Positions 8,601-10,418 of a stretch of 10,418 nt of DNA are shown piece by piece. Source of the DNA: JAADDG01 sp964450755. Lineage in GTDB: Bacteria > Campylobacterota > Campylobacteria > Campylobacterales > JAADDG01. Every line of letters begins with the position of its first letter. Within the stretch, counting starts at the first letter, position 1. Location of the stretch: positions 1-10,418 of the forward strand of contig CAYVDJ010000099.1 of assembly GCA_964450755.1 (NCBI GenBank). The letters are read 5' to 3'. The notes beneath the pieces are model-generated. The model did no database searches and was not told where the DNA came from. It saw only the letters and a list, made by a program, of their open reading frames with translations. The position numbers were made by a program, and so were the translations under genes.

Positions 8601-9339
8601 GACATCCTCTTCCAAGACGGATAAATATCTCTCTTTTGCCTCATTTGTTTATCGTACCGTTTTCAACATCATTCCCTCAAGTGAGAGTGAAGAGATAAGA
8701 GATATAAGCAAAGAGCTTTCAAGTGGAAAAAGTGCTTTTGGTATCATAAAAAATCTTTTGGAGAGCGTGAAATTTAAGAGTGAGGATGTTTCGGATGAAA
8801 AATATCTACAAATCATCCTGACTCTTTCAAAACAGGAAAATGAAAACTCTTTGTATGATGAATATCTGAAAAAGCTAAAAGATAAAAAAATAACCCGTAA
8901 GCTTTTAAGAGATGAACTTATCTTGAAAAGCGCTTCTTTTAAGAAATTTTGTGAAGACTCCTCAATCACTCCTTTTGACGAGGATGACAATATAGAGTCT
9001 TTCATAGAGAGATTTTACAACTATTCATTGGCAAGGCAAAGTGATAATTCGGGGCTTGATTACTGGAAAAAAAGTTTAAAATCAAAAGAGAAAAACGGCG
9101 TTGAGATAGGGATATTTTTCTTTTTGTCTCCGGAATATCAACAAAGAGCTTTGAGTGATTCTCAGATGGTAGAGTCTTTGTATCTCACATTTTTAAACAG
9201 AGAACCAGATAGTGCCGGTTTGAACTACTGGGTTGAGAGGATGCAAAATTCTCTCAGTAAAAAAGACCTTATCGGAGGATTTGCCTATTCAAGCGAGTTT
9301 AGCAATATCGCTTTGGAATACGGGATAGAGGCTCATTAG
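5605..9339 (+). CDS. Secreted multidomain subtilisin-like (S8) serine protease with DUF4214 repeats
   Basis: This encodes 1244 residues. A Sec signal peptide is visible (MKKILPVVMVFFIYESAFA, likely cut after A19). Residues 20-205 look like a propeptide; the stretch PLTPKEMIKYRQEGIESIEY resembles pro-regions of other S8 proteases. The catalytic domain (about 215-515) has all key residues: Asp248 (VGVVDGGE), His279 (RHATHVAGT), the oxyanion Asn371 (LAAGND) and Ser448 (GTSMATPS). The arrangement resembles Kp43-type proteases, followed by their beta-sandwich domain (about 520-645, DPAGNPSNQ...LVNDIDMKV). Then come a choice-of-anchor-D/HYDIN-like domain (about 648-757), a jelly-roll-like segment (about 762-888), a second HYDIN-like domain (about 890-1000) and four DUF4214-like repeats (1014 to the end). 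The two last repeats are clear (SGLDYW, REPDSAGLNYW). It probably acts outside the cytoplasm on proteins or peptides; the substrate is unknown. HATH replaces the usual HGTH. It is monocistronic, with no visible secretion partner nearby. Confidence 0.9.
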   Translation: MKKILPVVMVFFIYESAFALVLNGGKVVFKTDLPQKIYKSNGNQDICKLFRFKKPLTPKEMIKYRQEGIESIEYAGDLSYYFYGKKDIVERLLFKEMKLSGIGKNGGNRVTGYAELPSSSKVSRSMLYKNSNLSNSNYLVLNMILFKSLEEDSVYQKFSDIDLEILKVYSDGKSFEIKIPSSELKKLLKKPLVKYVEKKIEKIKIIDGYEDSFSKKRNLVSANMMHVKELWESPYNLLGEGIKVGVVDGGEIRATHREFIHNGSSRITVKSQNGSLSRHATHVAGTIGAEGLNPYAHGMANRSLIYSYYFNDAYFSTATYKAYAEDDIKLTNHSYGYSEKVRLGEYDYEASSQDDNIYKHPNILQFLAAGNDRGSTGYGDYGITKGPINSKNIFTIGALKDSGELAYFSSTGPVGDGRVKPDLVADGWSLYSCDSKSDDSYANMSGTSMATPSACGAAALVTESYKNKTGKNIRADILKALLFNTAEDKGREGPDYEYGFGLINAKKAVDAIKTIDSTSSLVYTNSIANDEEIVLKFYNDKSRDVRITLSWIDPAGNPSNQEKTLVNDIDMKVVGGGKVYHPYSLDKNNPTYNASSVSANHTDNSEQIEMKNLPKGEYSVILKGYLITTDKQDFAIVSSLPISSSISSIIDLNPKEISFEDIKTGSISKVKKVEVKNIGSKKLTVYNIDLLDKTNYRMDFSLANACPKSFPFTLSSSKSCEIGIIATPQSSGEIESHIKVVNDSSNDSQKDIKLSTKAVESSPHLNLYHSLEFGFESDKDIVDKESGWSIEDGYLRAKEIQNSQKSDYEFKVKVYKDAQISFNYNISSELDYDYLEFYINSDEVYSDSGVKKHVSYVQSLPEGEYSFRWRYIKDYEVSLGDDTVYIDYIKITKAVFDSFVFNNTEVSKVSEPKILYISNSGLSSLKIFDIALSDENNFGLDFTKGEKPCNSKNFELKENEFCTFAVLFSPKSKGEHSTNLTINSNDSSIDKILKGSASGTSSSKTDKYLSFASFVYRTVFNIIPSSESEEIRDISKELSSGKSAFGIIKNLLESVKFKSEDVSDEKYLQIILTLSKQENENSLYDEYLKKLKDKKITRKLLRDELILKSASFKKFCEDSSITPFDEDDNIESFIERFYNYSLARQSDNSGLDYWKKSLKSKEKNGVEIGIFFFLSPEYQQRALSDSQMVESLYLTFLNREPDSAGLNYWVERMQNSLSKKDLIGGFAYSSEFSNIALEYGIEAH

Positions 9340-9345
9340 AGCCTC
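9328..9345 (+). terminator. Hairpin spanning the stop codon of the S8 protease gene
   Basis: GAGGCTC-ATTA-GAGCCTC is a perfect 7-bp GC-rich stem with a 4-nt loop. The TAG stop (9337-9339) runs from the loop into the 3' arm. Only AATTT follows, so as a Rho-independent terminator it is marginal. It may instead protect the mRNA 3' end, possibly together with the REP-like hairpins just downstream. Confidence 0.45.
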
Positions 9346-9347
9346 AA

Positions 9348-9404
9348 TTTCAGGACTTTTTGGAAGTGCGACTTCAGTCGCACCTTGGGTGATGCTTCAG
9401 CACA
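9348..9404 (+). repeat. REP-like double-hairpin element, copy B
   Basis: Border TTTCAGGACTTTTTGGAA, hairpin 1 at 9366-9383 (GTGCGACTTCAGTCGCAC, perfect 8-bp stem), spacer CTTGG, then a shortened hairpin 2 (GTGATGCTTCAGCAC) that lacks 3 bp compared with copy C. Compared with copy A, the outer base pair of hairpin 1 keeps pairing, while the second pair is T-A here and C-G there: a compensatory change. It begins 9 bases after the protease stop codon. Confidence 0.8.
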
Positions 9405-9564
9405 ATGCTATTTCCTTAAGAAGTTGTTTTTTGAACATTATTCTGGAAGTGATGCTTCAGCATCACTTAAGGCGCGACTGAAGTCGCGCTTCCAAAAACT
9501 CCTGAATTTAGGCTATTTGCAAAATGTATTTTGTTTAAGGAAATGGCATTGTGCTGAAGCATCA
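9390..9564. repeat. 30-nt inverted repeat enclosing REP-like copy C
   Basis: Arms 9390-9419 and 9535-9564 are inverted copies of each other with 1 mismatch in 30 (T versus C at one position). Each arm joins the shortened hairpin 2 to a CACAATGCYATTTCCTTAA segment that is absent from copies A and C. The 115-bp interior contains all of copy C and a small AT palindrome, CAAAATGTATTTTG (9520-9533). The whole could fold as a large nested cruciform or RNA structure at the convergent 3' ends of two genes. Confidence 0.85.
9445..9507 (-). repeat. REP-like double-hairpin element, copy C (inverted)
   Basis: This is the best-preserved copy, on the opposite strand to A and B. On the plus strand it reads GGAA, hairpin GTGATGCTTCAGCATCAC (9449-9466, perfect 8-bp stem), TTAAG, hairpin GCGCGACTGAAGTCGCGC (9472-9489, perfect 8-bp stem), then TTCCAAAAACTCCTGAA, the inverted border. 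Copies B and C face each other as a BIME-like pair. Confidence 0.8.
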
Positions 9565-9580
9565 TTTCCAAAAACCTACC
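9551..9580 (-). repeat. REP-like element, partial copy D
   Basis: On the minus strand this reads GGTAGGTTTTTGGAAATGATGCTTCAGCAC in two parts: a border-like GGTTTTTGGAA, then the shortened hairpin 2 found in copy B. The GCGCGAC hairpin is missing, so the copy is truncated or the product of a recombination. Confidence 0.55.
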
Positions 9581-9591
9581 AAAAAAGAAGT

Positions 9592-10418
9592 TTAGCACTC
9601 ATTATTTAGATTTTCAATAAACTCTGTTACCTCTTTATAGTTATCTTCAAACTCTTTATATTCGGGAAAATCAAAATGCAACTCTTTTAAAATATTAAAA
9701 CATAAATTAGAATAGTATTTTGCATTTTCACAATCTTTTTGTTTAAAATAATATTCATATAATTTTGAGTAAGAGATTGCCAAGCTATTTTTAAATCTGA
9801 CATTGCTTTTATCGCTGTTGTGTAGCTCTTTTTCTAATTCATTATATTTTTCATAATACTTCAGAGCCTCTTTTAAGTTGCCTAAAGATGTGTAAATATC
9901 TCCTAATTTTTCATAAGAGATTGCCAAGCTATTTTTAAAGCTGACATTGCTTTTATCGCTGTTGTGTAGCTCTTTTGTTAATTCTAAGTCTTTTTCATAA
10001 TACTTCAGAGCCTCTTTTAAATCGCCTAAAGATGTGTAAATATCCCCTAATTTTGAGTAAGAGATTGCCAAGCCATTTTTTAAGCTAACATTACTTTTAT
10101 CGCTGTTGTGTAACTCTTCTGTTAATTTTAAATCTTTTTCATAATACTTCAGTGCCTCTTGTAAATCTCCTAAAGATTCGTAAATATTTCCTAATTTTCC
10201 ATAAGAGATTGCCAAGCTATTTTTAAAGCTGACATTGCTTTTATCGCTGTTGCGTAGCTCTTTTTCTAATTCATTATATTTTTCATAATACTTCAGAGCC
10301 TCTTTTAAGTTGCCTAAAGATGTGTAAATTTCTTCTAATTTTCCATAAGAGATTGCCAAGCCATTTTTAAAGCTGACATTGCTTTTATCGCTGTTGTGTA
10401 GCTCTTTTTTTAATTCAT
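9592..10418 (-). CDS. Tandem TPR-repeat protein, 3' part (start outside window)
   Basis: The frame is open through the right edge, so the gene is cut by the window. A TTG at 10357-10359 is an internal Leu codon, since the repeat pattern continues upstream of it (ELKKELHNSDKSNVSFKNG). 274 residues are visible. They form four full 48-residue units of the type LAISYxKLGDIYTSLGDLKE / ALKYYEKDLELTKEL / HNSDKSNVSFKNS, the end of another unit at the edge, and a divergent final unit (9592-9783) ending in LNNEC. Each unit holds the TPR helix pair plus an insert. Such TPRs usually mediate protein contacts; the effector domain, if any, would lie in the missing N-terminus. No signal peptide or membrane segment is seen in this part. 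Codons are AT-rich and the gene lies beside REP-like elements, suggesting an accessory locus. Function is unknown. Confidence 0.85.
   Translation of the reverse strand, partial: ELKKELHNSDKSNVSFKNGLAISYGKLEEIYTSLGNLKEALKYYEKYNELEKELRNSDKSNVSFKNSLAISYGKLGNIYESLGDLQEALKYYEKDLKLTEELHNSDKSNVSLKNGLAISYSKLGDIYTSLGDLKEALKYYEKDLELTKELHNSDKSNVSFKNSLAISYEKLGDIYTSLGNLKEALKYYEKYNELEKELHNSDKSNVRFKNSLAISYSKLYEYYFKQKDCENAKYYSNLCFNILKELHFDFPEYKEFEDNYKEVTEFIENLNNEC
9784..10418 (-). repeat. 144-bp tandem repeats coding for 48-residue TPR units
   Basis: Unit boundaries on the minus strand are 10359-10216, 10215-10072, 10071-9928 and 9927-9784, with a partial unit at 10418-10360. The units are nearly identical in DNA as well as protein, including silent positions. 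Units 1 and 4 share NLKEALKYYEKYNELEKEL, while units 2 and 3 share the EKDL(K/E)LT version, an A-B-B-A order. Confidence 0.92.

Noticed and set aside
8265..9005. Three minus-strand frames (71-118 codons) inside the S8 protease gene
   Set aside because: They are Ser/Phe/Leu-rich mirror frames of Lys/Glu/Asp-rich coding sequence, overlap each other, and have no start signals.
9385..9609. Plus-strand reading frame of 74 codons in the convergent gap
   Set aside because: It consists almost wholly of the REP-like repeats and runs into the end of the TPR gene on the other strand. It has no ribosome binding site, and its residues follow the palindromes, not a protein.
10357..10359. TTG as start of the right-edge TPR gene
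   Set aside because: The frame stays open to the window edge, and the codons upstream continue the repeat pattern exactly, so this TTG is the Leu of LAISY.

Overview
The window looks like a chromosomal segment of a flagellated member of the Campylobacterota (Epsilonproteobacteria), possibly a free-living relative of Sulfurimonas or Sulfurovum; the genus cannot be fixed from the sequence. The reasons are the low GC content, Lys/Ile/Glu-rich proteins, short AAAGGA-type ribosome binding sites, and above all the gene order trpS - serS - large membrane-anchored TPR protein. As I recall, this order matches Campylobacter jejuni, where the TPR protein is PflB, a scaffold of the flagellar motor.

Layout. 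Positions 26-676 (minus strand) encode a small membrane-anchored DUF218 (YdcF/SanA/ElyC-like) protein. It starts with TTG, has its own consensus promoter at 797-825, and carries a double-hairpin REP-like repeat in its leader. Positions 839-5414 (minus strand) form one tightly packed operon. It has an extended -10 promoter at 5443-5451, followed by trpS, serS (overlapping trpS by 8 nt if the better start is used) and the PflB-like gene 6 nt further on. Positions 5605-9339 (plus strand, divergent from trpS) encode a 1244-residue secreted subtilisin-family (S8) protease. Behind its catalytic domain lie two HYDIN/choice-of-anchor-D-like domains, a jelly-roll-like segment and four DUF4214-like repeats. 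From 9592 to the right edge (minus strand) is the 3' part of a gene made of nearly identical 48-residue TPR units; its start lies outside the window.

The 252-bp convergent gap between the protease and the repeat gene is filled with REP-like hairpin elements. These are two full copies in opposite orientation plus a partial copy, nested in a 30-nt near-perfect inverted repeat. A further full copy sits about 8.6 kb away in the leader of the DUF218 gene. No transposase, tRNA, rRNA or CRISPR is visible. No stretch longer than 300 bases lacks a gene; the non-coding gaps are 677-838, 5415-5604 and 9340-9591.

How the genes work together: trpS and serS are translation housekeeping genes, and the PflB-like gene is transcribed with them, so a motor-scaffold part would be produced with core translation enzymes. 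The protease, the repeat elements and the TPR repeat gene look like accessory, fast-evolving material next to this conserved block. I did not find a convincing new multi-gene system. The most unusual items are the REP-like family, the multidomain protease and the homogenised TPR repeats.
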